Source of the DNA: Dendrocalamus latiflorus | Taxonomy: Eukaryota > Streptophyta > Magnoliopsida > Poales > Poaceae | Direction of reading: 5' to 3' | DNA: 64,000 nucleotides | Assembly (NCBI GenBank): GCA_017311315.1 | Contig: CM029610.1 | Coordinates: forward strand, 12,042,728-12,106,727 | Part shown: one piece after another, positions 24,624 through 36,793 of the stretch | Layout of the letters: every line of letters starts with the position of its first letter | Numbering within the stretch: the first letter of the stretch is position 1 | The notes under the pieces: generated by a model | Databases searched by the model: none | Seen by the model: the letters and a program-made list of their open reading frames with translations, nothing else | What the model was told of the DNA's origin: nothing | Program-made: the position numbers and the translations under genes

Positions 24624-27600
24624 ATGGATAAATCCTGGATCGATATTGATGCTAGGTACGAAGAATTATTTCACTAAGACTAAAAGTGCTATCTATAGTG
24701 AACATGGGATTTAACATAAAAATTGCATGTAGGCACACCAAGATATATCAACAAGGGGTGAACAGTTTCTTAGCTTTTGCATTTATGAATTCAGCAGTAG
24801 GAAGCAAGATATTATGCCCTTGCAGAAAGTGTGTTAACTCATTTTGGAGAGAGGCAAGTGAAGTACGTGTGCACCTCATATGTGATGGGTTTCTAAAAGG
24901 GTATAGAACATGGACCTTACATGGAGAAGTTAGCTCCTCTGTGAATCATGGACATTATGATGGTGTTGAAGTCATGGAGGAGGAGTCTGACGAAGATGAC
25001 AACATCTCTGATTTGCTTAGAGACTTAGCTGCTGGTTTAGATGATAGAGGAGATTTTGATGACAACAATTCAGTTTTGGAGCCCTGTGAGGAGCTAGTTG
25101 CCATTCAAAAGTTGGTAGCAGAGAATAGCAAAGAGTTGTACCCTAATTGCAAGAAATATACACAGCTTCGCTTCCTCATTAGATTACTCCACACCAAACT
25201 CCTTGGAGGGTGGAGTGATAAGAGTTTTAATCTGCTACTAGATCTACTTAATGATGCACTACCTGAGGGTTCAACACTACCTTGGAACTTTCATGAAGCT
25301 AAGAAATTGGTGAAATCTATAGGAATTGGGTACACTAGTATTCATGCTTGTGAAAATGATTGCATTATCTTTTGGAAGGAGAATGCAAAGTTGAATTCAT
25401 GTCCGAAATGTAAGGTTTCACGATGGAAATCCGTAAGGAAGAGTCTAGATGGGAAGCATGTATACAAGGTTCCTAAAAAGGTTCTCCGCTACTTTCCAAT
25501 AAAGAAATGTCTGAAAAGATTATTTCTATCCTCTAAAACAGCAAGTTTAGTGAGATGGCATGATGAAGACCGAAAAAAAGATGGTTTGCTTAGGCATCCT
25601 GCAGATTCACCTCTGTGGCAGGACTTTGATAAAAAAACATCCAGAATTTGCTGCAGATAGCCGGAATATCCGGCTAGCATTCGCCACTGATGGTTTTAAT
25701 CCATTTAGGAGCATGAATGTTAGCTATAGCGTTTGGCCTGGTATTTGTATTCCCTACAACTTTCCACCTTCAATGTGCATGAAGCAATCAAATTTCATCC
25801 TTTCTTTGTTGATCCCCGGTCGAAATTCTCCTGGCAGTGATATGGATGTCTATTATAAACCACTAGTTCTAGATCTGTTAGATATGTTTAAGAATGGAGT
25901 TAGAACCTATGATGCCTCAAAGGGTGAGTTCTTTCAGTTGAGGGCAGTAGTATTGTGGACTATTACAGACTTTCCAGGTTTAGGCTATGTGTCCGGGTCT
26001 GTCACATCTGGTGAAGCAGGATGCCCTGATTGTCACAAGTATACATGTTCACTCAGACTTGGTAATGGTGGCAAGACTTGTTATATGGGTCATCGTAGAT
26101 TCTTGTCTGAAAACCACCCATTTAGGTTTGATGCTGAAAAATTTGGTGGTAAAACTGAGCTTAGGGAAGCACCTACTCCACTCTCCGGAGAGGAGATTTT
26201 GGAGTGCACTAAAGATCTTAATACAGTTTTTGGGAAGGACCCTTCTGGAAAGAAACCAGCAAGCAAGAGACGCAAGGAAGGGGAGCCATTAGTCATATTC
26301 AAAAGAAGATCTATTTGGTTCACACTTCCATATTGGAAAGATTTGATGTTGTGGCATAATTTTGACTTCATGCACATAGGGAAAAATGTGAGTGAAAGCT
26401 TAGTTAATACATTCCTGGGAACCGATGGGAAATCCAAGGATAATTTGAATTCTCGCTTGGACCTTCAAGCTCTAGGTATTAGAAGTGATCTTCACCCAGT
26501 TGAAGTTGAAGACCAATTTTATTTACCACCCGCACCATACTCAATGAGTCCTGATGAGAAGAAGTTATTTTGTCAAGTACTAAAAGGGGTGAAGTTTCCT
26601 GATGGTTATGCATCTGATATACATCATAATGTACATGTTAATGAGAGAAAGATATTTGGGCTTAAGAGTCATGAGAACCACATTATTCTACAACATTTGC
26701 TTCCACTTGCTTTAAGAAAAATATTACCTGAAACAGTTAGTGCTGCAGTGATCCGTATAAGTAATTTTTTCAAGAAACTTTGCTCGCCTGTCATTCGAAT
26801 AAGTGATATGGAAAGTCTGGAGGTTGATGTAGCTGAAACCTTGAGCCTTCTTGAGACTATATTCCTTCCTTCTTTTTTTGATATAATGGTACACTTGATG
26901 GTTCATCTTCCTGCACAAGCAAAAATAACTGGACCAGTCCATTTTCGCAGCATGTGGCCTGTGGAGAGGTAATTTTCTTAGGTATACTGCAGTTTAGTGA
27001 ACTAAATTAGGTACCTACTAATTTATGACAATATCAATTTGCCTCTTATTTATGTGTATAGGTTTCTGATGAGATTGAAGGGTTCCGTACATACAAAAAG
27101 TCATCCCGAGGGATCAATTATGGAGTGGTCTATGTTTACTGAGTGCCTAACACTTTGTTCTCGCTATTTACATGATGAGACTCAAAGTAGCCATCAATTT
27201 AGAGATGATGAAAATTGTAGTACAACTCCTTTCTTTCATAGCATTGGTCGAGGATTGGCCGGAAAGTGCATAGTGAGTATAGATCACAAGACATGGTTGC
27301 AAGCCCATAGATATGTTTTGTTCAACTATGACAACATAGGACCTTACTTGGAGTAAGTTATCTAGACCAGTCATCGTTTCAATCACACAATCAATTTCCC
27401 TTGTGTACTAAAGTGATAACATGATGACCTTTGCAACAAGCATGCTCATTATCTATCATCAGTTGGTCTTCGAAATAAACGAGACATTAACCGCATGCAT
27501 CATGAATCCTTTCATGAGTGGTTTAGGTTGCATGTAAGTAATAATAAAACTTAAAGCATGTTAGTTAATATGAAATTCACATTTATTTTTAATGGTAGTT

Positions 27601-28124
27601 TCAAAATCACAGGTGGAAGCAATGGGTGAAGAAGCACCAGATGAGATAAAAGTTTTAGCAAAGGGGCCTATGACAATTACACAGAAGTATAGTAGCTATA
27701 CCATAAATGGATACAATTTTCACACACAATCCTATGATGATGGTAGACCTATTCAAAACAGTGGGGTTGCTGTAGTTGCTGAGTTGTCAAGCTTTGAAAG
27801 TGGCAATAATGATAACATTATTATAGGAAGCAAGACATATTATGGTATCATAAATGAAATTCTAGAACTAAACTATCATCACAAAGGAAATGTGGTGCTT
27901 TTCAAGTGTGATTGGGTTGACAACCGTGTGCAGAACAAATGGGTAAAAACAGATCAATTCGGGATCACAACTGTAAACTTTAGGCATTTATTCAATACAG
28001 GTGAAAAGATATCAGATGAGCCTTTCATTCTAGCATCACAGGCAGTTATGGTGAAATGCTACCTCGCCCTTATGGTGAAATTGAGACTTTGGCTGATGCT
28101 CATTTAATGCCAGTTCAGTGGCCA
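24624..28124 (+). pseudogene. CACTA transposase (Tnp2 type), frameshifted
   Basis: This would cut and join CACTA ends in the nucleus. A likely first exon is 24624-24655 (MDKSWIDIDA), with intron 24656-24732 (GT..AG). Exon 2 begins at 24733 and opens the transposase-associated domain (CPCRKCVNSF, HLICDGF, WTLHGE). The Tnp2 segment follows: frame one to about 25637, then the next frame to 26968. The switch is at a run of seven A (25631-25637); six would keep the frame, so this is a one-base insertion or a sequencing error. A DUF4218-like segment (PLALRKILPE, VHLPAQAKITGPVH) ends at 26968. An intron spans 26969-27061, then the exon reads FLMRLKGSVHTKSHPEGS. A DUF4216-like segment lies at about 27613-28060 (GIINEILELNY, CDWVD). 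Splicing between 27353 and 27445 and after 28055 is unresolved. Confidence 0.85.
25631..25637 (+). other. Frameshift site in CACTA transposase (A7 run)
   Basis: Seven consecutive A follow GACTTTGAT. The frame before and the frame after both match a Tnp2 transposase, offset by one base. Confidence 0.8.
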
Positions 28125-29390
28125 TACAAAAGAGTAATAAACTAAGCTTATCTTTGTTTCTTTTTATATATATGTGATGAGTTACCAAAGTTCCTAATTA
28201 ATGATGTTTCTAATAGTTGAAGGTTAGCAAGGCATCACAATCATCTCTATGTACTGCAGGTATTCTTTTCTAAGTTTTACTTTCATCAAACAACTCTTCT
28301 CCTACATTATTGCTATTTTAGAATAGGTATTAGGATTTTTTTTCTTTTCTTGGGCTTCACAAAAGTTCTTTATTTTCCTACAAATCACCCGTGTCTATGT
28401 TGTCCTTACAGCAAGGGAGGAGAGGAGCAAACACTGAACTCACTGAAGGGGCTGGAACTTGGGTTAGTATACACTCCTGATCTTTGAGCTATTAAGTTGT
28501 TTGTTCAATTGCATAAATATAGTTGAAAAAAAGATTAAGTATACATGAGCTCAATAGGTTTAGTATGCTGCGGCTTTGTGTTACAATAGAACCTTCATGG
28601 TTTTACATAAAAAAGGTTTGCATATATGATATGATATCAACAAAAACTGCAAACAAGTTTCACTTTAGATAAAATATAAACTGAAAATAGGGCAATTACA
28701 CTAGTAGTTGTAACTGAAAATATGGTTTGATTTTTCAGGTTGAAGGTGCTAGATGTAGCATGATTCTTTGATCGTGTCGAAAGCAAGCCGATCAAACATT
28801 TTGTGAGATGGAGATGAAACATCAATGGATGCTAGTTCCTTTTGGCTTCTAGAGATGTAACATTTTGTAAAAAAAACTTGCTGGGCAAGCTATATGTTAG
28901 TTGTGAGGTGTGCAAGCTAAACCTTTGTGTTATGCAAGCAGAACTTAATGGTTGTGTAAACATTGTACCTAGCACAGCTGCTACAAGTACCAATTGGCTT
29001 GAATGAAATTTAAGTTGTCATCCAAGTCAATTTTGTGTCTGATGTTGAATGTGAGCTTGTATGTTTAATGCCAGGATAATGTGAAATTAATTGTGTTTTT
29101 AGATCATGTGATCTATGCGTTGGATTGTTGGTTGGTAAAAGTCCATATAGCCTCGTACCATCAGACGGCAAAACTTGTAATATGCTGTCTGTGTATCAAT
29201 CGGCATTTCTCTAAAAGCGCGTCAGACCGTCGGTCGGTAAAAGTACGTCGGTCGGCATAAACTTATCCCGACGCCACTTTCACCGACTTATGGGAGGGGT
29301 CGGCATAAGTTTATACCGACTGATAGTACGTCGGTACAGCGACTTTTAACGACTCCAATGTAGTCGCTGATCTAGGGCTGTGGTGTAGTG

Positions 29391-29972
29391 ATTCACGTTA
29401 GTCAAAATAATACATCATGCAATACACCACACCAAAACATCGGCACCTATGATGTGCACACACTCAACCGTGCTCATATATTGATCCAAACCCTAGGAGC
29501 AAACCGCAAACAAAATGCACAATTTCAACACTAATTCGCTAAAAGCCGGCCTAAACGCCTTTACCTAGCCGGTCAGATCGCTGGCATCGCCGATGTCAGT
29601 CTGACCGCTATCACCATGTGACCGCCATGGTTTGGCCAGTTAGACCGCTTAAGAGCATCAGAAAACAATCTCTCTTGAATTTCGGTAAAACTCTATATAG
29701 TTTCATCTCAGAACTCCATTTTAGATAATAGCTAGTATAAATACATCCTCAAACACATCTACAAAAGTGTTTACTGTGCAAATTCAAAAAGGAATATGAC
29801 CGATTTGCGCCCCGTAGCAATTAGACCACTGGCCACTGCTAGTCAGACCGCCATCCCTATAGCGATCAGACAGTTTGAAATCTGACAACAACTCTAAATA
29901 TTACAAACTTTCAAAACTAAACTTAAATTTCGACACCATTTGTATTACAAAATCTAATACCCATGTACGTCC
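29391..29972 (-). mobile_element. Long copia-type LTR, right part
   Basis: This continues the LTR begun at 19375 after the CACTA insertion. It carries the same 'ggtcagatcgctgg/gtcagaccgc' phrases as 45600-47420. The right end is set near 29972 by comparison with the end of the copy at 47539; no target duplication is preserved. Confidence 0.55.
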
Positions 29973-31536
29973 TGAGATGATCTTCACGTCGACTCACAGC
30001 TCGAGATTTGGTTGGCGTCGTAGATGTGGTCCACGTGGACTACAATGATGAGTTCAAACTACGTATCATTAGCAATGAACTGTGGTAGCAATACATTAAA
30101 TCTGGACCGTCTAATCTTTTTTTTCCTAAGAGAACAGATCGTGACAGGCAATGCGTACATGCGCTTTACTCTTACTGCTCTCTTTAGTTTTTTTTATTTG
30201 ACGTTTTCCGGTTTCGCACATGTAACTTTGATAGTTATATTTTATAGCTTTATAATAAAACACACTAATAAATTACAATATTATAAAAAGCACTTTTAAC
30301 AATAAATCTAACTATATAGTTTTTATATAGCCAACCTAAATAGATTTAAATATATTTTTGAAACAGAGTTGTAAATATACCCATGAAGTCTGATGGTATA
30401 AACTCTAGGAGGTAAAACAAAGAACAACAGTGGGAATATTATCCTATCCCCAAAAGATGAGGGGTGAAAGCGCGCGACATTCTGCATGGCGCGGCAGCAG
30501 AGAGCACTTACATTTCTTGATGACCCATGACAAGCAGCTCTCAAGTTTACAGTGCACATTGCACGCATATCGAAACCGAAAATACGCATACACCTCTCCA
30601 AGTTCGACGGCCGGGGTTGATGCATGGACCACTAGAAACCTGCAAATGGCCGGGGTTCCACTTGTCTGGCCAGCCTTTTGATTGGATCCCACCCCAGCGA
30701 GAGCACAGCGCACAAAGCCAAGCACGCAAGCATGATGGCCCTAGTCACATGACCATCGGCACATCATGCATAACCATGGCGACCACCAAGCGAAGCGGCC
30801 GGCCAGCCTGTGGAAGACGCATGAGCGAAAAGGCATTGCATATCAATGTGTTTTGGCCATAACCCTACTGGTTAATAACACTTGCTCTCCTGAGACACTG
30901 TCGGCCATTGGCTGCCTCACTCCTAATTAATCAGTTGGTAGTAGTAGCCAACTCACGGACTAGGATCTAACAACTGATGAGAATTTTTGCACCGTAGATG
31001 CGTCGACGTAGTATTAACTTTTGGGTTGTCTTGTGCATGAAGCTGCTGTACGCAGGGCAAGTTACACTGCCTGTCAGTCAGTAAACCTGTACCTCGAAAC
31101 TTCAAAAATCTTCCTCCACCCAGAGCAGGTTGCACCTCGTATCAACAAACCTGTGCCTCAAAAACTTGCAAGAATCTTCTCCTAAACCCCCAAAGTGCCC
31201 CTTCACGCATCGGTCGATCGATCTAACGGTCTCCCTGATCTGTCTTACCGTCCTATTTAGCTGACAGCGTCGTGTTGCACGACCAACCAAAGCTTCAGAG
31301 TTGAGGCCATCGACCATCAGGCATTAGCCGAGCTGACGGCGTGCCATGCGTACATACATATGTGCAAGCATCCAACAACACACATGACCGCAAGAATAAT
31401 GGCCTCTGCCTCGACGCCTCGCCCGTTAAAACGATAAACGGCACGCAGAAGATTCCACCTGCAGCAGTGGCCCCACCTCTCTCCAATCCGTGAACCCAAA
31501 ACCAAAACGACATCGACGAACCTATCCAAAAAAAAA
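29973..31536. other. No supported gene
   Basis: Positions 30120-30380 are AT-rich and MITE-like. Positions 30440-31530 have normal base composition and many short overlapping frames on both strands, none with a recognisable domain or a convincing start. Confidence 0.4.
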
Positions 31537-31774
31537 AAAGTGTTTAGGCATCATTTGGATATTTTTCTTTCTAATTATCATCTAAATTTGTGATCTTTGG
31601 ATTAGAAATCAAAGGGCCATTTGTTTTTGAAGGGGTGAAATTTTTTTCAAGAGGGAGAGGGTAGAATTCAAGAGGAAGGATGAAGAATTTATAACCATTG
31701 AATCTTTAATTCAATGATTCTAAATCTAAATAATAGTTAGGAATAAAATATCTGGATGATGTTTAACAAAACTC
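31537..31774. mobile_element. MITE, second copy of the 14772 family, opposite orientation
   Basis: It ends ...gatgtttaacaaaactc, the reverse complement of the start of the 14772 copy, and begins agtgtttaggcatcatttgg, matching that copy's other end. An internal G/A-rich stretch differs between the copies. An adjacent A-run hides any target duplication. Confidence 0.65.
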
Positions 31775-31955
31775 ACAAATAAAAAGGTGAAGAGTTTTGC
31801 ATACTGCTAGCAGGACATGGTGATGCATGTGGAGGTCTTACGCATGCCATGCTGATAAAGGTTCTGATAAGTCTCCACCTTCGACTCTCCCAATGGCTTT
31901 AAGCATGTATGTACCACTATGAAAAGCAGCAGATGCAGCACAAGGGGAAAAAAGA

Positions 31956-31975
31956 GGGGGGGGGGGGGGGGGGGG
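31956..31975. repeat. Poly-G tract
   Basis: About 20 consecutive G, a site prone to length change and sequencing error, 560 bases upstream of the polygalacturonase start codon. Confidence 0.9.
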
Positions 31976-32208
31976 AAGGCAGAAAACAAATAAGCTTGGG
32001 GATCTGCGTTCCTCCGTTGTGCCTAGTTAAGAAGCAGTCTTCTTATCGATAGGATAGGAGAAGAAAGGTTTTCAGTTTGGACATTTTGAGTCTCAAAGGC
32101 AAGGAGTGTTCGTGCACGCGAGCTCAACTAGGCATTCGTCTATGTTGTTAGCATCATTAGTACTATCCATATGCATTAGCCACTGAAATGGTGAAATGGA
32201 GCAGCCAT

Positions 32209-32216
32209 TATATAAA
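32209..32216 (+). promoter_or_regulatory. TATA box of the polygalacturonase-like gene
   Basis: TATATAAA lies 331 bases before the ATG at 32540. It implies a transcript start near 32240 and a 5' leader of about 300 bases. Confidence 0.6.
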
Positions 32217-32539
32217 CACCAGCAAGATCTGAATAAAGCTGCACTGGAGGCCAAAACTGGCTCTCTTCACACGACAATTCTCCTCTGCAATCTTCACACA
32301 CTCCAAAGCTGAACCACCCCCTCCTATCCCCTGGACCCTTCTGCTTGGCTCTCCTCACGCCACCTTTGGATTCTTGCACTCGGAGCTAGCCATCTTCAAC
32401 CTCCCAACACTAGCACAAGATTTCCTCCCCTTTCTTAGGGATCATACACCGGAAAAGCTCTTATTGGAGCCCTCTGCTTGGCCTCTCCTTGTTGCAACAA
32501 TTTCCTATCGATTTTAATCTGTTGCTGCTGCATATTAGC

Positions 32540-35500
32540 ATGGCTGCGTTGGATGGTCTAGTGGTGGTGGTAGCCGTGCTCCACGCGCTTTTATTGCAAT
32601 GTGACGCTGTGTCGGCGGCGGCGACGTGCTCCGGCGTGGTGCCTGTGAGGTCCCGGCCGGAGGTGGTGTCCATCACCCTGTTCGGCGGCGTGGGGGACGG
32701 CCGGACGCTGAACACGTGGGCGTTCCGCAAAGCCGTGTACCGCATCCAGCACCAGCGGCGGCAAGGCGGCACCGAGCTGTTCGTGCCGGCGGGGACGTGG
32801 CTCACCGGCAGCTTCAACCTCACCAGCCACATGACGCTGTTCCTGGCCAGGGGAGCAGTGCTCAAGGCCACGCAGGTAAGCAGAACACTGCACAGTTACT
32901 CCTGCATGTCTCACCACTTATGTTTCTCTTCATGGCGTGCAATTAAAAGCTTTGGGTTGGTGTAATGATGTGTGCATGAGCAGGACACGAGGAGTTGGCC
33001 GCTGATGGAGCCGCTGCCGTCGTACGGCAGAGGCAGGGAGCTTCCCGGCGCCAGGCACACCAGCTTCATCCACGGCAACGGCCTCCGCGACGTCGTGATT
33101 ACAGGTGAAGTTCCGGTCTGCTCCGTGCTCGGCTAGACGCTTAGTAACTTGCTCCTCTGTTCCTGTTCCATGTTGTTTTGCTACTGTACTGCATTGCTCG
33201 TGACGGCCTGAGTGGGCTCAAGGTCTCCTCGTCAGGGAAGACCGAGAAAGGTTCACAAGACTGCATGAGAGTGAGTGACTAGACTAGAGTAAGCCTATTT
33301 TGTAGCTACAGAAAAAACCAAACGTAATAGGGTAAAAAAAGGGTACTGAAAACATGACAAGCCTAGGTAACACAATACACAAGTTTAGATAGGAAATCTG
33401 CCCACTTCGATTAAAATATGTACCGGATCATATGCTTTGATCAGATGTTTGTTATTTTAAGTTTTAGGCCATTACCAATAGCTGCGTGCAGATCCTAAAT
33501 CATAACTTGTTCAAAATTATGATGGACCTGCCGTGGGTAGAAGTTTAATCTTGTTCAGTATCTGCTACATATGCATGATTGTCGGGTAAAGAAACAGCGA
33601 ACAGAGTTGATTCTGTATCACTTCAGTTCAGCTTGCAGCACTCTCTGAAGTTGATGTTCAGTTCAAGACCAGAATTGTTGCTCAGACTTATCTGTCACAA
33701 GGCAATCAAAGTTCCTCTTTTTTTTACTTTCATTCAGAACAAGCATGGTAGTATCTCAGCACATTGATCACAGTTTGCACTTTTGCACTGACCGTTGCTG
33801 CGAAAAGGACTCATGAAATTGATGCACCATGGTTAACATCTCGGACTGATTTTTCCATCTAGGTGATTCGGGAGTCATCGATGGCCAAGGTGAGGCGTGG
33901 TGGAACATGTGGAGGCGAAGGACTCTTCAGCATACCAGACCCAACCTTCTGGAGTTCATGCATTCCAGTGAAATTCACATCTCCAACATTGTTCTCAAGA
34001 ATTCACCTTTCTGGAACATCCATCCTGTTTATTGCGAGTAAGCGCACACTTGATACAATCATATCTCTATATTTGATAGTTTATGATTTGTAATTTCATA
34101 ATATCTACCTTATCTTTAGAAGAGACTTCTTACCGTCTAAGTCTTGTGCTCTATATATACGTCCTTCGAAGCTTAAGTAATAGCATCCAACAATTATCCT
34201 GGCTATTCTATTTTCCCACATAATATCAGAGCGGTGTCGCTCCTGAGCTGCCGCCTCCATAGCTTCCATCACACCGTCTCTGGGAGATGATCTCTCCTAC
34301 GGGCTGCGCAACCCATAGTTTAAGCCGTGTCGCCGATCATCTGATCGGCTACCAATTAGAGTTTTCTCTGGTCATTTTCAGATCGGGTTTTCTCTACTTT
34401 TTCTGATCATAGATCAGTTTGCGTCGCCCTGCCGACCCGTCGACGTTCCTCAGCTCCGGACTTCACCACCTTGGCTTCGACCTCTTCGGCGCCTCATCTC
34501 CTCCGATGACGTTGTGGCGTGATGCAACACGCTCGTCAATACGGCCCTCCCTCTGCGACCTTCCGAGTGCGCCGTTTACCGTCGTTCACGAGCACGAGCC
34601 ATCGCACCACTGGGAGCCCACACTTGTGGTCATGCCATCGACATGCACAGACTGACGCTACATCGCCACTTCAGGCTGCAGTGTCGCTACCTGTGGTCAC
34701 CATTGCCATCGTCGATGCCACCGTCTTTCGTCAATGTTGATAAGGTCCTTCTCCACCCAGATCTAAAGCCAGCTCTCTCCGCTGCTCATCTCTGTTGGCT
34801 CCAGCACCGTGGAGCTCCACGTGCGGGTCTAGATCCTTCCAGATCCAAACTTCATGGCCCCAGATCCGGGCTTCCTCCTCCAGACACCTTCCCCCTCCGC
34901 CACCGGTGACGCCAGCTATTCCGCCAGCACCTTTTCCTCTGCCATCGGTGAAGCCAGCTGTTTCACTAGCATCTTCTCCTCCCCCTTGGCGAGTCGACCA
35001 CGGCAAATAGACCACGAAAGATCAACCACGCCCCCTCCTTTCCTCACCTTCTCCCTCCACCAACGTGGAACCCTAACTCCGCCGCTTCTCTACTCCTTTC
35101 TCTCATCTTTGATAATGACCACAGCAAGTCAACCATGGCAGGTCGACCACGGTGGGTCGATCACAGCCGGTCAACCACGGCTGGTCGACCACGGCAGATC
35201 GACCACGGTGGCTACGACCGGTCCCCTGTAGCTATGACCGGTTCCCTATAACTACGACCGGTTCCATGTACACCTCCTGTGGTTGATGGTCGTATGCACC
35301 TCGGCCACGACCTCCTCTGCATCAACTCCACTACCCCCGACCACAGCAACGCCCTCGACACCAACTACCTCGACATGGCTCTCTCCTCACGGCTACGACC
35401 ATGATCACCTTGCTCTCGACTACCTCGGCAACAAAGGGCTATCATTAACTTGAGTAAACTCGTCAGTTTCCTCTCCAACGATTGCATCCACGACGCCACA

Positions 35501-36793
35501 GTTGTCCCCGATGCTCCCGCTACGATTGCAGGGGATGTCAGTCCGACGGTTCCCCACTTTCGGCTTCCTCTCCAGTCTGACCATCAGCGACGCTACAGCT
35601 ACGATTGGGGATGTTAGAGTATATTGGCATATCTATATATTTGGTAGTTTAGGATTTGTAATCTCGTGATACATGCATTATCTCTAGGAGAGGCTTCTTG
35701 CCCTCCAAGCCTTGTACTTTATATATACGTCCTCCTAGGATCAAACAATAACATCTGACGATTATCCCGGCTATTCAATTTTCCCACACTGTTCAATATT
35801 TTCTTTCAGAGCAATTCTAGACGACAGAACAATCAGATATGAAAATTTCAGTACAATAAATGGCAGAACACTGGGCTTACATGATAAAATCTGTCTGCCA
35901 ATTCTTGATGATGTTCAATTTTCATACTGCCATGCATACTGAGTTACTGATCCTAGGCATTTCTTCTTTCAGAAATGTTGTCATAACCAACATGATCATC
36001 CTGGCACCACATGACTCACCGAACACTGATGGAATTGATCCAGGTATGCTGTACATCTTGGGTCTTCTTGCGCGCACACAAACAAAATTGTTATCTCCAT
36101 TGATCCATTTTGCCAATGCCTGCATAGAAGTTGGGGGACATGACAACAAGACTAAATTGTCCTACAGATTCTAGCACCAATGTATGCATTGAGGACTCGT
36201 ACATATCAACGGGTGACGACCTCGTCGCCATCAAGAGCGGCTGGGACGAGTATGGGATCGCGTATGGCCGCCCAAGCTCTGGCATCACCGTCAGACGCGT
36301 CAGAGGCTCGTCCCCCTTCAGCGGCATCGCCATCGGCAGCGAGGCATCCGGCGGGGTCAGCAACGTCCTGGTGGAGGACTGCAACATCTACAACAGCGGC
36401 TACGGCATCCAGATCAAGACCAACGTGGGGAGGGGCGGCTACATCAGGAACGTCACCATCAACAATGTGCGCATGAACAACGTCCGCAACGGGCTGCGCA
36501 TCGCGGGGGACGTCGGCGACCACCCCGACGAGCACTTCAACCAGCTCGCCCTGCCCAGGGTGGATGCGGTGGTCATCAAGAACGTGTGGGGCGTCAACAT
36601 CCAGCAGCCCGGCTCGCTTCAGGGGATCAGGAACTCGCCGTTCACACGGATATGCCTCTCAAATGTGAAGCTCTTTGGGTGGAGGAATGCGGCGTGGAAA
36701 TGCAGTGATGTGCATGGCGCCGCGCTTGGCGTGCAGCCATGGCCGTGCGCACAGCTCACGACCAGCTTGGCTTCAGGGTTCTGCAGCTATTAG
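32540..36793 (+). CDS. GH28 polygalacturonase-like protein (five exons, 442 aa)
   Basis: GH28 enzymes hydrolyse pectin (alpha-1,4-galacturonan) in the cell wall. Exons: 32540-32875, 32984-33104, 33863-34037, 35973-36043 and 36168-36793. All junctions are GT-AG and the joined frame is open to TAG at 36791. Residues 1 to about 26 are a hydrophobic signal peptide, so the product is secreted. Motifs: GVIDGQGEAWW (156-166), NTD within SPNTDGIDP (228-230), GDD within STGDDLVAIKSG (250-252), SGIAIGS (286-292) and QIKT (316-319). The NTD and GDD aspartates of the GH28 active site are present. The motif III histidine (GHG) is absent (Ser286 by alignment) and the Arg of RIK is Gln316. Plant PG-like clades lacking motif III are known, so activity on polygalacturonate is uncertain. 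Exon 1 is very GC-rich, as in many grass genes. The ATG at 32540 is chosen because it directly begins the signal peptide. Length is normal for the family. Intron 3 carries a 1.7-kb LTR element. Confidence 0.93.
34038..35972 (+). other. Intron 3 of the polygalacturonase-like gene, expanded by an insertion
   Basis: The donor is GA|GTAAGC at 34038 and the acceptor TTTCAG at 35972. Of 1935 bases, about 1.74 kb belong to the LTR element at 34051-35788, so the original intron was about 200 bases. Confidence 0.85.
34051..35788 (+). mobile_element. Small non-autonomous LTR retroelement inside intron 3
   Basis: Two related direct repeats bound it: 34051-34220 (170 bases, TGATACAATC...TTTTCCCACA) and 35612-35788 (177 bases, TGTTAGAGTA...TTTTCCCACA). 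Shared blocks include gatttgtaat, cttctta/gccgtc and tatatatacgtcct. A primer-binding-like taatatcagagcgg follows the left LTR, and a purine-rich gattgggga precedes the right LTR, placing the element on the + strand. The 1.4-kb interior has no gag or pol; its ORFs are low-complexity, with repeated gtcgaccacgg phrases at 35130-35215. ACACT occurs just before the left LTR and overlaps the last bases of the right LTR, so the target duplication is unclear. Confidence 0.8.

Larger units (their letters stand above)
22245..29390 (+). mobile_element. CACTA (En/Spm-type) transposon, 7146 bp
   Basis: The element begins CACTACACCAAAACACC and ends GGTGTAGTG, giving a 10-bp perfect terminal inverted repeat CACTACACCA that extends imperfectly. 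A 3-bp duplication ATT flanks it (22242-22244; 29391-29393). Subterminal motifs gtcggtataa/gtcggcataa recur at 22310-22460 and at 29170-29330. Inside are transposase-associated, Tnp2, DUF4218 and DUF4216-like segments on the + strand. The first 2.3 kb holds a GC-rich block (22560-22960) that could be leader or captured host sequence. The transposase frameshift means it is probably not autonomous as read. Confidence 0.92.

Noticed and set aside
34419..35231. Overlapping frames of 70-125 aa as genes in the polygalacturonase intron
   Set aside because: They lie in the interior of the non-autonomous LTR element, show low complexity and overlap on both strands.
35809..35860. Additional polygalacturonase exon starting after the TTTCAG at about 35808
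   Set aside because: Its frames do not join exon 3 to the NTD exon. The acceptor at 35972 gives an unbroken conserved protein.
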